DNA from: Desulfovibrio sp. Huiquan2017
Lineage (GTDB): Bacteria; Desulfobacterota; Desulfovibrionia; Desulfovibrionales; Desulfovibrionaceae
Reading direction: 5' to 3'
NCBI RefSeq assembly: GCF_017351175.1
Contig: NZ_JAFMPN010000016.1
Span: 45,542 to 109,541, forward strand
DNA length: 64,000 nt
The position numbers were made by a program, and so were the translations under genes. The notes under the pieces are model-generated. The model was not told the origin of the DNA, searched no databases, and saw nothing but the letters and a program-made list of their open reading frames with translations. This document shows, piece after piece, positions 28,100 through 38,202 of this stretch (its first letter is position 1; each line of letters starts with the position of its first letter).

Positions 28100-30250
28100 A
28101 TGCAGAAAGCCCATGATCTGAAAGAATACCGCGCCGAACTGCGCGAGTCCCTGGACAATGACTTCCTGCGGACCACGTTGGACAACTTCGCCGTCGCCTA
28201 CCGCGCCAGCCGGGCCAACGCCTTCAAGGGCATGGATACCCGCAGCCTGATCGACGAGATCGCCTGCTCCAAGGACGATGCGGGACAGCACGCCGAGGAA
28301 CTGCTTCGGGAATTCACCAAGAATGCCGAAGCGGCTGGCGTCCATGTGCACTTCGCCAAGGACGGGGACGAGGCAAACCGGATCATCACCAAGATCGCCA
28401 AGGACGCCGACTGTAAGAAGATCGTCAAGTCCAAGTCCATGACCGCGGAAGAAACGCTGCTCAACCACGATCTGGAGGATGCAGGGCTCGAAGTGACCGA
28501 GACCGACCTGGGCGAGTGGATCATCCAGCTCCGCCACGAAGGACCGTCTCACATGGTCATGCCCGCCATCCACCTCTCCCGCTATCAGGTGGGCGACCTC
28601 TTTACCGAGGTCACCGGCAAAAAGCAGGACACCGAGATCGAAAAGCTGGTCAAGGTGGCCCGCCGCGAACTGCGTCAGAAGTACGTAGAAGCGGACATGG
28701 GCATCACCGGCGCCAACTTCGCCATAGCCGAGACCGGCTCCATCGGGCTGGTCACCAACGAGGGCAACGCCCGCCTGGTGACCACCCTGCCCCGGGTCCA
28801 CGTGGCCCTGATGGGCATCGACAAGCTCCTGCCGACCCTGCACGACGCCCTGCGCATCCTGAAGGTCCTGCCGCGCAACGCCACCGGTCAGCAGATCACT
28901 TCCTACGTGACCTGGATCACCGGCAACAACGAATGCCTGGCGGCGGAAGACGGCAAGAAGGAAATTCACTTCGTGATTCTGGATAACGGCCGCTCCGAGC
29001 TGCTCAAGGACCCGCTGTTCTCCCAGGTAAACCGCTGCGTCCGCTGCGGCGCCTGCGCCAACGTCTGCCCCGTCTACCGCATGGTGGGCGGCCACAAGAT
29101 GGGTCACATCTACATCGGCGCCATCGGCCTGATCCTGACCTACTTCTTCCACGGCAAGGAAAAGGCCAAGAACCTGGTTCAGAACTGCATCAACTGCGAG
29201 GCGTGCAAGGACGTCTGCGCGGGCGGCATCGACCTGCCGCGCCTGATCAAGGAGATCCATGCGCGCATCCAGGACGAGGACGGCCATCCGCTGCCCAGCC
29301 TGCTGCTCGGCAAGGTCCTGCGCAACCGCAAGCTGTTCCACACCCTGCTGCGCACCGCCAAATGGGGACAGAAGCCCGTGGCTGAAAAAGACGGATTCAT
29401 CCGCCATCTGCCCATGATCTTCTCCAAGGAACAGGGATTCCGCGCCCTGCCGACCATCGCCGAGGTTCCGTTCCGCGACTGGTGGAAGGAAAACCGGCCC
29501 GAGGTGGAGAATCCCAAGTACCGCGTTGCCCTGTTCTCGGGCTGCGTCCAGGACTTCGTCTACCCCGAGCAGATGCAGGCCGCCGTGGACGTCTTCGCGG
29601 CCAACGGCGTGGCCATGGAGTTCCCGGAGCAGCAGTCCTGCTGCGGCCTGCCCGTGCAGATGATGGGCGAGATCAAGGCCTCCCGCGACGTGGCGCAGCA
29701 GAACCTGCGCGCCTTCGAGCCCGACGCCTACGACTACATCGTCACCCTGTGCGCTTCCTGCGCCTCGCACCTCAAGCACAACTATCCGAAGCTGGTCATG
29801 GACAAACCTTCGCTGAAGCTCCGTGCCGACGCGTTCTCGGCCAAGATCATCGACTACTCGTCCTTCGTGAACGATGTGCTCAAGGTGGATGCAAAGGGCT
29901 TTACGAAGACAGGTGAAAAGGCTACCTATCATGCGCCCTGTCACTTGTGCCGGGGCCTGGACGTGCACGACGCGCCGCGTCAGCTCATCGAAAAGAGCGG
30001 CATGGAATACGTGGAGTGCGCCGAGGAAGAGGTCTGCTGCGGTTTCGGCGGCACCTTCTCCATGAAGTTCCCGGAACTCTCGGCCGAGTTGCTCAAGAAG
30101 AAGCTCGACAACGTCGAGGCCACCGGGGCGGATACCCTGCTGACCGACTGCCCCGGCTGCATCATGCAGTTGCGCGGCGGACTCAAGAGGCGGGGCTCCA
30201 AGGTCCAGGTGAAGCATGTGGCCGAGGTCATGTCCAAGAACAAAAAATAA
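28100..30250 (+). CDS. lutB: LutB-LutA-like fusion: LUD domain, 4Fe-4S domain, CCG domains
   Basis: 716 residues, against about 475 for LutB alone. N-terminal LUD domain (about 60-300: KIVKSKSMTAEE, GITGANFAIAETGSIGLVTNEGNAR), then two 4Fe-4S motifs (CVRCGACANVCPVY and CINCEACKDVC), then two CCG domains (about 470-710: SGCVQDFVYPEQ, QQSCCGLPVQ, CHLCRGLDV, VCCGFGG) that normally form LutA. It is thus a one-chain version of LutB plus LutA. Together with LutC it should oxidise L-lactate, while the GlcD/GlcF pair handles D-lactate. Last gene of the operon. Confidence 0.93.
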   Translation: MQKAHDLKEYRAELRESLDNDFLRTTLDNFAVAYRASRANAFKGMDTRSLIDEIACSKDDAGQHAEELLREFTKNAEAAGVHVHFAKDGDEANRIITKIAKDADCKKIVKSKSMTAEETLLNHDLEDAGLEVTETDLGEWIIQLRHEGPSHMVMPAIHLSRYQVGDLFTEVTGKKQDTEIEKLVKVARRELRQKYVEADMGITGANFAIAETGSIGLVTNEGNARLVTTLPRVHVALMGIDKLLPTLHDALRILKVLPRNATGQQITSYVTWITGNNECLAAEDGKKEIHFVILDNGRSELLKDPLFSQVNRCVRCGACANVCPVYRMVGGHKMGHIYIGAIGLILTYFFHGKEKAKNLVQNCINCEACKDVCAGGIDLPRLIKEIHARIQDEDGHPLPSLLLGKVLRNRKLFHTLLRTAKWGQKPVAEKDGFIRHLPMIFSKEQGFRALPTIAEVPFRDWWKENRPEVENPKYRVALFSGCVQDFVYPEQMQAAVDVFAANGVAMEFPEQQSCCGLPVQMMGEIKASRDVAQQNLRAFEPDAYDYIVTLCASCASHLKHNYPKLVMDKPSLKLRADAFSAKIIDYSSFVNDVLKVDAKGFTKTGEKATYHAPCHLCRGLDVHDAPRQLIEKSGMEYVECAEEEVCCGFGGTFSMKFPELSAELLKKKLDNVEATGADTLLTDCPGCIMQLRGGLKRRGSKVQVKHVAEVMSKNKK

Positions 30251-30351
30251 CCGGCGCTGCCGTGAAATTTGAGGCTCTCCGAAGGTAAGGACCGCAATCC
30301 GTAGAAGCACCCACACCCTGCTTCCTCCTGAACGAACCGGCCTCAAATGGG

Positions 30352-30389
30352 TTCCCCACCCCGCCACGGGGTGGGGAATCCTCTTTTTT
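30352..30389 (+). terminator. Terminator of the lactate operon
   Basis: A perfect 12-bp stem (30352-30363 with 30367-30378) with a 3-base loop, then TCCTCTTTTTT. It ends the por-to-lutB operon 100 bases after the last stop codon. Confidence 0.92.
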
Positions 30390-30412
30390 CAGGGCACCAT
30401 GAAGTGAAAACC

Positions 30413-31990
30413 ATGTCCAACAAAACGCCTTTTTGCTTCCAATTGTCCGTCGGACTCCATGCTGCCGTACTGCTCGTCTCGGCCGTGGCGTCCGCAATCA
30501 GCTTTTTCCTCTTCGACTCGGCCACCATGAGCATGACCGTCGCCACCGCCATGCTCGCGGCCTTCGCCCTGTCGAGCGCGGTCATCCTGTGGCGTCTGCA
30601 CGGCGCCCTGGTACGCCCCGCCGCCGAGCTCTCGAAATTCCTCGGACACATGCTCGACGAGGAATACGACCAAGCCGACACCGAGGCCCTCGCCGCCGCC
30701 GTACCGGGCCTCGGCGCACAGGCGGGCGAACTGGCCTCGCGCTACAAGGAGCGCCTCGGCTTCTCCCGAAGCATCCTGCTTGGCCTGCCCATCCCCTGCG
30801 CCATCGTGGACACGGAACAGCGGTTGACCTACCTGAACCGCGAATGCCTGGACATGCTCGGTTCGCCCGAGCGACCCGAGACTTTCTACGGCCGGATGAT
30901 CTCCCAAATTTTCTACAAGGACGACCGGCGGTCCAAGATCGCGGACTGCATGGCCGACGACACCCGCGACATGAACGTGGAGGCGATCTTCAAACACGCC
31001 AACGGCAGCGACATCAACGTGCTCATCAACCTCTTCCCCCTGCACGACGTGGAAAAACGTGTCATCGGCGGTTGCTGCCTGTACATGAACACCACCGAAC
31101 TGAAACGCCACGAGCGGGAAATCCTCGACCAGAACGAACGCATTTCCACGGCCGCCAGCGAGGCCACGACCATTTCCGAAAAGCTTGCCGGAGCGGCCCA
31201 CCAATTGGAAACCGTGGTCGAACAGGCCAAACAGGGCACCCGCGAGCAGACGGATCGGACCACCGAGACCGCCGCCGCCATGGAAGAGATGAACGCCGCC
31301 GTGCTCGAAGTCGCCCGATTCGCCCAGGAGGCGGCCCGCGACGCGCGCACCGCCAATGACCAGGCCCGCGAGGGCGAGGCCGTCGTCGGCAAGGTCATCG
31401 GGGCCATAGACGATGTCGCGCAACACGCCTCCGGGCTGAAGGACTCCATGGAGCAATTGGATCACCGAGCCGAAGAGATCGGCGTGGTCCTCGGCGTCAT
31501 TGAGGACATCGCCGACCAGACCAACCTACTGGCGCTGAATGCCGCCATCGAAGCAGCCCGGGCTGGAGAAGCGGGCCGAGGCTTCGCCGTGGTGGCCGAC
31601 GAAGTGCGCAAGCTGGCCGAGAAGACCATGCACGCCACCAGCGAGGTCCACGCGGCGGTCAAGGGCATCCAGGATACGGCCAGGGAAAATGTGCGGGGCA
31701 CCCAGACCGCCGTGGACTCCGTGACCCGGAGCACCGAACTGGCGAGCAGCTCGGGCAAGGCCCTGGCCTCCATCCTGACCACCACCCAGGATACGGCCGA
31801 TCAGGTCCACTCCATCGCGGCAGCCGCCGAACAGCAGTCCTCGGCCAGTGAGCAGATCAGCGCGGCCACGGCGGACGTCACCCGGGTCTGCGGCATGACC
31901 GACGACCTCATGGTCGAGGCGTCCAAGGCCATCGACCATCTGGCCGAACTGGCCGAACAACTGACTGCGGTGATCGGCAACATGAAATGA
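30413..31990 (+). CDS. Methyl-accepting chemotaxis protein with cytoplasmic PAS sensor
   Basis: 525 residues from the ATG at 30413; the frame runs upstream through the terminator, so earlier starts are unlikely. Two membrane helices (about 8-28 and 37-58) with almost no periplasmic loop, then a PAS domain (about 110-235, [19 protein letters not shown]) and the signalling domain with tip [20 protein letters not shown]. Without an external ligand domain it should sense an internal signal such as redox or energy state through PAS. It lies directly behind the lactate operon and could link lactate metabolism to swimming, but that is inferred from position only. Confidence 0.93.
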   Translation: MSNKTPFCFQLSVGLHAAVLLVSAVASAISFFLFDSATMSMTVATAMLAAFALSSAVILWRLHGALVRPAAELSKFLGHMLDEEYDQADTEALAAAVPGLGAQAGELASRYKERLGFSRSILLGLPIPCAIVDTEQRLTYLNRECLDMLGSPERPETFYGRMISQIFYKDDRRSKIADCMADDTRDMNVEAIFKHANGSDINVLINLFPLHDVEKRVIGGCCLYMNTTELKRHEREILDQNERISTAASEATTISEKLAGAAHQLETVVEQAKQGTREQTDRTTETAAAMEEMNAAVLEVARFAQEAARDARTANDQAREGEAVVGKVIGAIDDVAQHASGLKDSMEQLDHRAEEIGVVLGVIEDIADQTNLLALNAAIEAARAGEAGRGFAVVADEVRKLAEKTMHATSEVHAAVKGIQDTARENVRGTQTAVDSVTRSTELASSSGKALASILTTTQDTADQVHSIAAAAEQQSSASEQISAATADVTRVCGMTDDLMVEASKAIDHLAELAEQLTAVIGNMK

Positions 31991-32014
31991 TCCCCCCGGT
32001 TCACCGGATGAAAG

Positions 32015-32046
32015 AAAAGCCCCCTTGGTGTACCAAGGGGGCTTTT
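32015..32046. terminator. Bidirectional terminator between chemoreceptor and HU genes
   Basis: A perfect 14-bp stem (32015-32028 with 32033-32046) with AAAA at one end and TTTT at the other, so it can act on both converging transcripts. Confidence 0.93.
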
Positions 32047-32068
32047 CTTCTCAAAAACAGCCTCGCAG

Positions 32069-32341
32069 CTATTTCACGGCGTCCTTCAGGACCTTGCCGG
32101 GCTTGAACTGGGCGACTTTGCAGGCCGGGATGTTCAAAGCTGTGCCGGTGCGAGGGTTGCGGCCGGTGCGGGCCTTGCGCTCGCTCACGCTGAAAGTACC
32201 GAAGCCGGTCAAGGTCAGTTTGTTGCCGGCGGCCAGCTCTTCCTGGATGGTATCCAGAATGGCGTTCATGGAGGCCTCGGCCTGGGCTTTGGAAGTGCCG
32301 ATCTTTTCAGCGATCTTGGCTACGAGTTCAGCTTTGGTCAT
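32069..32341 (-). CDS. hup: HU-family DNA-binding protein
   Basis: 90 residues, the standard HU size. MTKAELVAKIAEKIGTSKAQA starts the helical dimer part, and the arm region carries GFGTFSVSERKARTGRNPRTG, with the conserved Pro at the arm tip. It bends and compacts DNA as a dimer. Start with AGGAGT eight bases upstream. A striking inverted repeat lies upstream at 32380-32409. It stands alone between two terminators. Confidence 0.97.
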   Translation of the reverse strand: MTKAELVAKIAEKIGTSKAQAEASMNAILDTIQEELAAGNKLTLTGFGTFSVSERKARTGRNPRTGTALNIPACKVAQFKPGKVLKDAVK

Positions 32342-32379
32342 AAAAAAACTCCTATAGTGGTTTATTGATACTATTTACA

Positions 32380-32409
32380 TATGACACGCAAATACGTCTC
32401 CGTGTCATA
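32380..32409 (-). promoter_or_regulatory. Perfect dyad upstream of the HU gene, candidate operator
   Basis: TATGACACG (32380-32388) and its exact inverse CGTGTCATA (32401-32409) are separated by 12 bases, 39 bases before the HU start codon. The position overlaps where its promoter should lie. The regulator is unknown. Confidence 0.5.
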
Positions 32410-32503
32410 CACTCTCACCAGAGATATGGGAAGCCTAAAAAGCGCCGCCCACGCAGGGTTCATACACAAAACCGAGAAGCTATGCCACCACTTCGGGCAA
32501 CTT

Positions 32504-33250
32504 TCAACTGATAATATAACAGGTCGGAAAATCTCCCTTCAGGGCTTCCATGACCCGCTCGGCCTGGCCCCTGGATTGGAAGCTTCCTGCCTGGACGATA
32601 TGCAGTATTTGGCCGTCGCGATCCACCACGGTGATATTCGCCCCGCGGTAGCCCGCGCTAAGCAATTGCCGGTGCACGTGTAGGGCGTTTTCCCGCACGG
32701 CGAAGGCTCCGACGCGGACATGATAAAGCTTGTCCCGCGGTTCCGCAAGGCGTGTGGGTACGACTTCCGCCGTTAGCGAGGTCACCCGGACCTTGACCAC
32801 TCCGCTATCCACGGTGCCGAGCTTCCTGGCCGCCCCATAGGACAGATCGAGGATGCGCTCGTTGACGAAGGGACCTCGGTCGTTGATGGTCAGGATCACG
32901 CTGCGGTTATTCTCCAGATTGGTCACCCGGACCCGGCTGCCCAGCGGCAGGGTTTTGTGGGCCGCCGACACGCCATACATGTTGTAGGTTTGCCCATTGG
33001 CCGTTTTCTTGCCGTGAAAGTCCGAGCCATACCAGGAGGCCAGGCCGATTTCGTCGTAGCCCGAGGCGGACTTGAGCGGATAATATGTCTTGCCCAGGAC
33101 CGTGTACGGCTTGGTCTTGGGATCGAGCCCGCCCGTCCGGTCCTTGCTCGGCGGCGTGGAATAGACGTGCTCCGGATAGGGATTCATGGAGCCGCAACCG
33201 GCCAGAGCCAGCAAAACCGCGAGGACGAACAGAGCTATAAGTTGACGCAT
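32504..33250 (-). CDS. rlpA: RlpA-like septal ring lytic transglycosylase lipoprotein with SPOR domain
   Basis: 248 residues from the ATG at 33250, chosen for the ribosome site GGAGGA and the lipoprotein signal ending LALAGC (Cys19). The double-psi beta-barrel (about 80-170) carries IGLASWYGSDFHGKKTANGQTYNMY (in parts) and LTINDRGPFVNERILDLS with the catalytic-type Asp. The C-terminal 75 residues form a SPOR domain that binds denuded peptidoglycan at the septum. It should be anchored in the outer membrane and trim glycan strands during division. No operon partner. Confidence 0.93.
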   Translation of the reverse strand: MRQLIALFVLAVLLALAGCGSMNPYPEHVYSTPPSKDRTGGLDPKTKPYTVLGKTYYPLKSASGYDEIGLASWYGSDFHGKKTANGQTYNMYGVSAAHKTLPLGSRVRVTNLENNRSVILTINDRGPFVNERILDLSYGAARKLGTVDSGVVKVRVTSLTAEVVPTRLAEPRDKLYHVRVGAFAVRENALHVHRQLLSAGYRGANITVVDRDGQILHIVQAGSFQSRGQAERVMEALKGDFPTCYIIS

Positions 33251-33386
33251 GCTTCCTCCGTATGCCCCGGAGACAGGGAACGGGAAATTATCTCGATTTT
33301 GTCTAGAAAACCGTAGAGGAAGTCCGGGCAAAAAGCAATGCCGGTTCACGGATTGTCATGACTGGCGCGGGTTGCGGCTGCCCCGA

Positions 33387-34796
33387 TCAGGAACGATGCA
33401 CGTAGCGCGGCTTGACCATGTTCTCGGGTTTGAGGATATCGTCCAGTTCCTCGCGGTTGAGGTACCCTTTCTCCAGAACGATCTCGTACACGGAACCACC
33501 CGTTTTCATTGCCTCCTTGGCTATCTCGGCAGACTTTTCGTAGCCGATGAACGGGTTCAGCGCCGTGACCAGGCCGATGGAGTGCTCGACCATCTCGCGG
33601 CAGCGTTCACGGTTGGCGGTAATGCCCGAAACGCACTTGTCGGCCAGGGTCAGGCAGGCCCGGCGGAGCATGTTCATGGATTGAAACAGGGAAAAGCCTA
33701 TGACGGGCTCCATGACGTTGAGCTCAAGCTGCCCGGCCTCGCAGGCCATGGTCACGGTCATATCCTGGCCGATGACCGTAAAGGCCACCTGGTTGACCAC
33801 CTCGGGAATGACCGGGTTGACCTTGCCCGGCATGATCGAGGAACCGGGCTGCATGGGCGGCAGGTTGATCTCGTTCAGCCCGCAGCGTGGCCCGCTGGAG
33901 AGCAGGCGCAGGTCATTGCAGATCTTGGATAATTTGACGGCCACGCGCTTGAGCACGCCGGAGAGCTGAACATAGGCCCCGGTATCCTGGGTGGCCTCGA
34001 CCAGATCCGGCGAGGAAACCAGTTGCAAAGTCGTGTGCTTGACCAGCATCTCGGTGACTGTGCGGGCGTAGTCCGGGTGCGAATTCAGCCCGGTGCCGAT
34101 GGCCGTGGCCCCCATGTTGATTTCGTGGACCAGAGCCTGGGCCTCGTCCAGGCGCTGCATATCCTCGCCGATCATGACCGACCACGCCGAGAACTCCTGG
34201 CCCAGTGTCATGGGCACGGCGTCCTGAAGCTGGGTGCGGCCCATCTTGAGCACGTCGGCAAACTCCTCGCCCTTCCGCCTGAAGGCCTTGCGCAGATAGT
34301 CCATGGCCTCGATCAACTCGCGAATGTCCAGGATGAACGCGATTCTCAGAGCCGACGGATAGACGTCGTTGGTGGACTGGGACATGTTCACGTGGTTCAG
34401 GGGATGGAGGTATTCATACTCCCCCTTGGCGTGGCCCAAAAGTTCCAGGGCGCGGTTGCAGACGACCTCGTTTGCGTTCATGTTGGCCGAGGTGCCCGCC
34501 CCGCCCTGGACCACGTCCACCACGAACTGGTCATGCAGTTTGCCGTCCAGGATCTCCTCGCAAGCCCGGCAGATGGCTCGGCTCTTGTCCTCGTCCAGCA
34601 GCCCAAGAGAGGCGTTGGCCTCGGCCGCGGCCATCTTGACGTAGGCCAGGGCGTTGATCAGCCGGGGATAGTGGGACATGGGGATGCCCGAAATATGGAA
34701 ATTGTCCAGGGCGCGACGGGTCTGCACGCCGTAGTAGGCATCCGCCGGAACGGCCGTTTCGCCGAGGCTGTCGTGTTCCATCCGTATTTGCGTCAT
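33387..34796 (-). CDS. aspA: Aspartate ammonia-lyase
   Basis: 469 residues. The fumarase/aspartase signature GSSIMPGKVNP (catalytic Ser loop) is present, as are GAGTSANMNANEV and HPLNHVNMSQSTNDVYPSALR. Aspartase is favoured over fumarase by the N-terminal RMEHDSLGETAVPADAYYGVQT pattern. It splits aspartate into fumarate and ammonia. It lies directly downstream of a broken amino-acid transporter of the same strand, which may once have imported its substrate. A GGAG site precedes the start. Confidence 0.95.
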   Translation of the reverse strand: MTQIRMEHDSLGETAVPADAYYGVQTRRALDNFHISGIPMSHYPRLINALAYVKMAAAEANASLGLLDEDKSRAICRACEEILDGKLHDQFVVDVVQGGAGTSANMNANEVVCNRALELLGHAKGEYEYLHPLNHVNMSQSTNDVYPSALRIAFILDIRELIEAMDYLRKAFRRKGEEFADVLKMGRTQLQDAVPMTLGQEFSAWSVMIGEDMQRLDEAQALVHEINMGATAIGTGLNSHPDYARTVTEMLVKHTTLQLVSSPDLVEATQDTGAYVQLSGVLKRVAVKLSKICNDLRLLSSGPRCGLNEINLPPMQPGSSIMPGKVNPVIPEVVNQVAFTVIGQDMTVTMACEAGQLELNVMEPVIGFSLFQSMNMLRRACLTLADKCVSGITANRERCREMVEHSIGLVTALNPFIGYEKSAEIAKEAMKTGGSVYEIVLEKGYLNREELDDILKPENMVKPRYVHRS

Positions 34797-34808
34797 ATTT
34801 TTTCTCCG

Positions 34809-36036
34809 TTAATGGAAGTGATGTGCGGACCAATACTCCACGTCCGGACCGATTTGCAACAGTCCGGTTTCCTGGGCCAATTCAACAATAAGGACCAAAA
34901 CGAATATGGAGACCAACAGCCAGCCCAACCGCCGAGTCCGGGAGCTGGGGTTCCCTGGCGGACAAGGAGGACGCCGGGCAAAATACCAAACAGGGTGCCC
35001 ACGCCGAAACCGCCGACCATATTCAAGGCCTTGAGAAAGATGTCCGGGTAGATCACGCCGATGCCCACCGGCGGCAGGAAGGCCAAAAGCCAGATAAGCA
35101 CCCGATTGTGCCCGCGTTTGCCCGCCACGTCCTTGAGGAAGGCGAGCAGGGCCACGCCCGTGGCCGCGTAGGAGTGGTCATGGCCACCACCGCGAAACCG
35201 ATGGAAGCGTCCACGAACCAGGATGAACGGATGAGTTCATTGAGCGGCACGGTGGCGGGCACTCCGGCCTTGAAGGCCGCGATGATGGAGACGCCGTCCG
35301 CCGACTCCATGGGCAGGGTGACCATGACGGCCACGGTCCACAGCAGGGTCATGAATGCCCCGAGGCCGGAACCGAACCAGATGGCTTGGGTGATGGCCCG
35401 GCGGTCATTGTTCAGGGTCCGGCACAGGGTCGGGATGACGTTGTGGAAATTGAAGGCCATGACCAGGATCGGCAGACCGGAGGTCAGGAAGGTCAGGTCC
35501 CCGGCGGCCAGGTCCACCCAGCGGAAATGCGGCACAACCATGATCAGCAACACCCCGAAGAGCAGCCACATGACAGTCAGGAGCAGGGCGTTGGATTCCC
35601 TGAGCAACCCGCTCCCGAAGGAGGCCAGCAGCGTGGCCGCGCCAAAATAGAGGAGCAGCCAGTCCCATTCCGGGATGGCATCGCCAAAGGAGTTGGCCGC
35701 CACCGAGGCGACCCCGGCCAGATAGGCCGTGAGCAGGCCGTAGAGAATGATCAGGTTGGCGGCCACGGACAGCCATTTGCCCAGGGGGCCGAGCACGGCC
35801 TCGAAAAAGGTGGGCAGGTCCGCGTCGGCGTTTTCCTTGAGGAACGGCTGGCGGGCGATGATCAATCCGGTGGAAGTCATGATCGCCCACATGGCCAAGG
35901 CGGCCAGCACGGCAGGCAAAAGCCCCGAGGGGCCGAGGTTGACGGGAAGGGCCAAGATGCCCGCCCCGACCATGTTGCCGGTGACGATCAATGCCGTGGT
36001 GATCTTTCTGGCGGAAGAGGGCGCGGTGCCGGTCAT
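34809..36036 (-). pseudogene. Amino-acid permease of the HAAAP (TyrP/SdaC-like) family, two frameshifts
   Basis: From the ATG at 36036 (TGGAGC upstream) the frame reads as a multi-helix permease (ALIVTGNMVGAGILALPVNLGPSG...) for about 288 residues, then turns to nonsense after FAVVAMTT near 35171-35175. One base less than expected there shifts the true sequence to another frame (YAATGVALLAFLKDV...). A second missing base near 34951-34957 shifts it again to RRLGWLLVSIFVLVLIVELAQ, ending at a TAA at 34809-34811. Restoring both bases gives about 409 residues, the family norm. The last stop then leaves room for the aspA ribosome site. It is a recent pseudogene or two sequencing errors. Confidence 0.82.
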
Positions 36037-36209
36037 ACATTGCTCCAGTTGCGCAAAATAAATGATGTTTGCGGCTTACTGTATACGAACCGGTCCAGAT
36101 TTCAACCTACTTTCTCGGCCCGACGCCAAATCTCCTCTTGCCAGCCGAACCGCTTTCGGTTAACCGCTTCCCTGCGCAGATGCGCCTATTACCTATTATT
36201 GGAGAAACC

Positions 36210-38057
36210 ATGAGCACTAAAGAATTCAACAACGGACTTCGCAATATCGCCATCATCGCCCACGTCGACCATGGCAAAACCACCCTTGTGGACGCCATGT
36301 TCAAACAGTCGGGCCTCTTCCGCGAGGGCCAGGACGTCAACGAACGCATCATGGACTCCATGGACCTGGAGCGGGAACGCGGCATCACCATCGCCGCCAA
36401 GAACTGTTCCGTCTGCTGGAAAGGCACCAAGATCAACATCATCGACACCCCCGGCCACGCCGACTTCGGTGGCGAAGTGGAACGTTCCCTGTCCATGGCC
36501 GACGGCGCCATCCTCCTGGTGGACGCCTCCGAAGGCCCCCTCCCCCAGACCCGCTTCGTACTCAAGAAGGCCCTGGAGCAGAAGCTTTCCCTGATGGTGG
36601 TCATCAACAAGGTCGATCGCCAGGACGCCCGCCCCGCCGAGGTCCTCAACGAAATCTACGACCTGTTCATCGACCTGGACGCTCACGAGGAACAGCTTGA
36701 TTTTCCCCTGCTCTACGCCATCGGCCGCGACGGCATCGCCATGGAGTCCCCGGACGAACGCGGCGAAAACCTGCACATCCTCCTCGACATGATCGTGGAG
36801 CACGTGCCCGGCCCGGAACACGACCCGGACGAACCGTTCCAGATGCTCGTCTCCGACCTGTCCTATTCCGATTACCTGGGCAGGCTGGCCATCGGCAAGA
36901 TCCACCACGGCTCGGCCAAGTCCAACGATCAGCTCCTGTGCCTTGCCGACGAAGGCCGGACCGTACCGCTCAAGGTGACCAAGCTCCAAACCTACGACGG
37001 CCTCCAGGTGGTCCCCACCGAAACCTGTGAACCCGGCGACATCATCGTCATCGCGGGCATCGAGGACGTCCACATCGGCGACACCATCTGCACTAAGGAA
37101 AGCCCCAAGGCCCTGCCGCGCATCACCGTGGACGAACCCACCGTGTCCATGCGCTTCGGCATCAACACCTCGCCCCTGGCGGGCCAGGAAGGCAAGCTGG
37201 TCCAGACCAACAAGATCCGCGAACGGCTGCACAAGGAGACCCTGCTCAACGTGGCCATCCAGGTGGAGGACACCGACGGCCGCGACGCCTACCTGGTTAA
37301 GGGACGCGGCGAGTTCCAGATGGCCATTCTGGTCGAGCAGATGCGCCGCGAGGGCTTCGAGCTTTCCGTGGGGCGTCCCGAGGTCATCTTCAAATACGAA
37401 GACGGCCAGAAGCTGGAGCCCATCGAGCACCTCTACGTGGATTGCGACGAATCCTTCATGGGCATCGTCACCGAGAAAATCCAGGTCCGCAAGGGGCGCA
37501 TGACCAACATGGTCAACCACGGCACCGGCCGCGTGCGCCTCGAATTCTCGGTCCCAGCCCGCGCGCTCATCGGCTACCGCGACGAATTCCTGACCGACAC
37601 CAAGGGCACGGGCATCATGAACTCCTACCTTGAAGGGTACGGCGAATACCGGGGCGAATTCACCTCCCGGTACACCGGTTCCCTGGTCTCGGACCGCTCG
37701 GGCAAGGCCGTGGCCTACGGCCTGTTCAACCTGGAGCCTCGCGGCCGCATCTTCGTGGTCCCCGGCGACCCGGTCTACGAGGGCATGATCATCGGCGAGC
37801 ACAACCGGGAGAACGACATCAACGTCAACCCGGCCAAGGAAAAGAAGCTGACCAACATGCGCGCCTCGGGCAAGGACGAGGCCGTGATCCTCACCCCGGT
37901 CAAGCCCATGACCCTGGAATACGCCCTGAACTTCATCAAGGACGACGAGGAAGTCGAAGTTACCCCCCTGTCCATCCGCTTGCGGAAATCGGAGCTTTCG
38001 GCCCTGGTGCGGCATCGGGAGGATGGAAAGAAAAAGAAGGGCAAGGAAAACAGCTAG
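36210..38057 (+). CDS. typA: Translational GTPase TypA/BipA
   Basis: 615 residues from the ATG at 36210 (TTGGAGAAA upstream); the frame is open earlier but without a site. GTPase motifs: AHVDHGKTTL (G1), RGITI (G2), DTPGHADFG (G3), NKVDR (G4). The rest follows the EF-G-like domain order and ends with the TypA C-terminal part (TNMRASGKDEAVILTPVKPMTLEYALNFI, in parts) and a Lys-rich tail. It binds ribosomes and supports assembly and stress growth. Single gene with its own terminator. Confidence 0.97.
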   Translation: MSTKEFNNGLRNIAIIAHVDHGKTTLVDAMFKQSGLFREGQDVNERIMDSMDLERERGITIAAKNCSVCWKGTKINIIDTPGHADFGGEVERSLSMADGAILLVDASEGPLPQTRFVLKKALEQKLSLMVVINKVDRQDARPAEVLNEIYDLFIDLDAHEEQLDFPLLYAIGRDGIAMESPDERGENLHILLDMIVEHVPGPEHDPDEPFQMLVSDLSYSDYLGRLAIGKIHHGSAKSNDQLLCLADEGRTVPLKVTKLQTYDGLQVVPTETCEPGDIIVIAGIEDVHIGDTICTKESPKALPRITVDEPTVSMRFGINTSPLAGQEGKLVQTNKIRERLHKETLLNVAIQVEDTDGRDAYLVKGRGEFQMAILVEQMRREGFELSVGRPEVIFKYEDGQKLEPIEHLYVDCDESFMGIVTEKIQVRKGRMTNMVNHGTGRVRLEFSVPARALIGYRDEFLTDTKGTGIMNSYLEGYGEYRGEFTSRYTGSLVSDRSGKAVAYGLFNLEPRGRIFVVPGDPVYEGMIIGEHNRENDINVNPAKEKKLTNMRASGKDEAVILTPVKPMTLEYALNFIKDDEEVEVTPLSIRLRKSELSALVRHREDGKKKKGKENS

Positions 38058-38080
38058 AAATAGCATGATATCAACAAGAA

Positions 38081-38107
38081 AGGCTGCGTTCGACGCAGCC
38101 TTTTTTT
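38081..38107 (+). terminator. Terminator of typA
   Basis: A 9-bp stem (38081-38089 with 38093-38101) with a 3-base loop and a run of seven T (38101-38107). Confidence 0.93.
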
Positions 38108-38202
38108 ATGCTCGCCATGTGGGGCGAAAGCCCCCTCCTAAGATTCAGCAGCCTGCGAATGCCTCAATAAGGCATTTTAATAGTATGTTTTCACTGAATA
38201 TA

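Noticed and set aside
34793..35155. A 120-codon frame whose TGA overlaps the aspA start, looking like coupled translation
   Set aside because: Its last 50 residues are nonsense. The permease sequence goes on in another frame to a TAA at 34809, so this frame is a by-product of the second frameshift.
38121..38134. GGGGC-GAAA-GCCCC hairpin as part of a molybdenum/tungsten riboswitch for wtpA
   Set aside because: The near-consensus promoter at 38203-38231 lies downstream of it, so the hairpin is not in the predicted wtpA leader.
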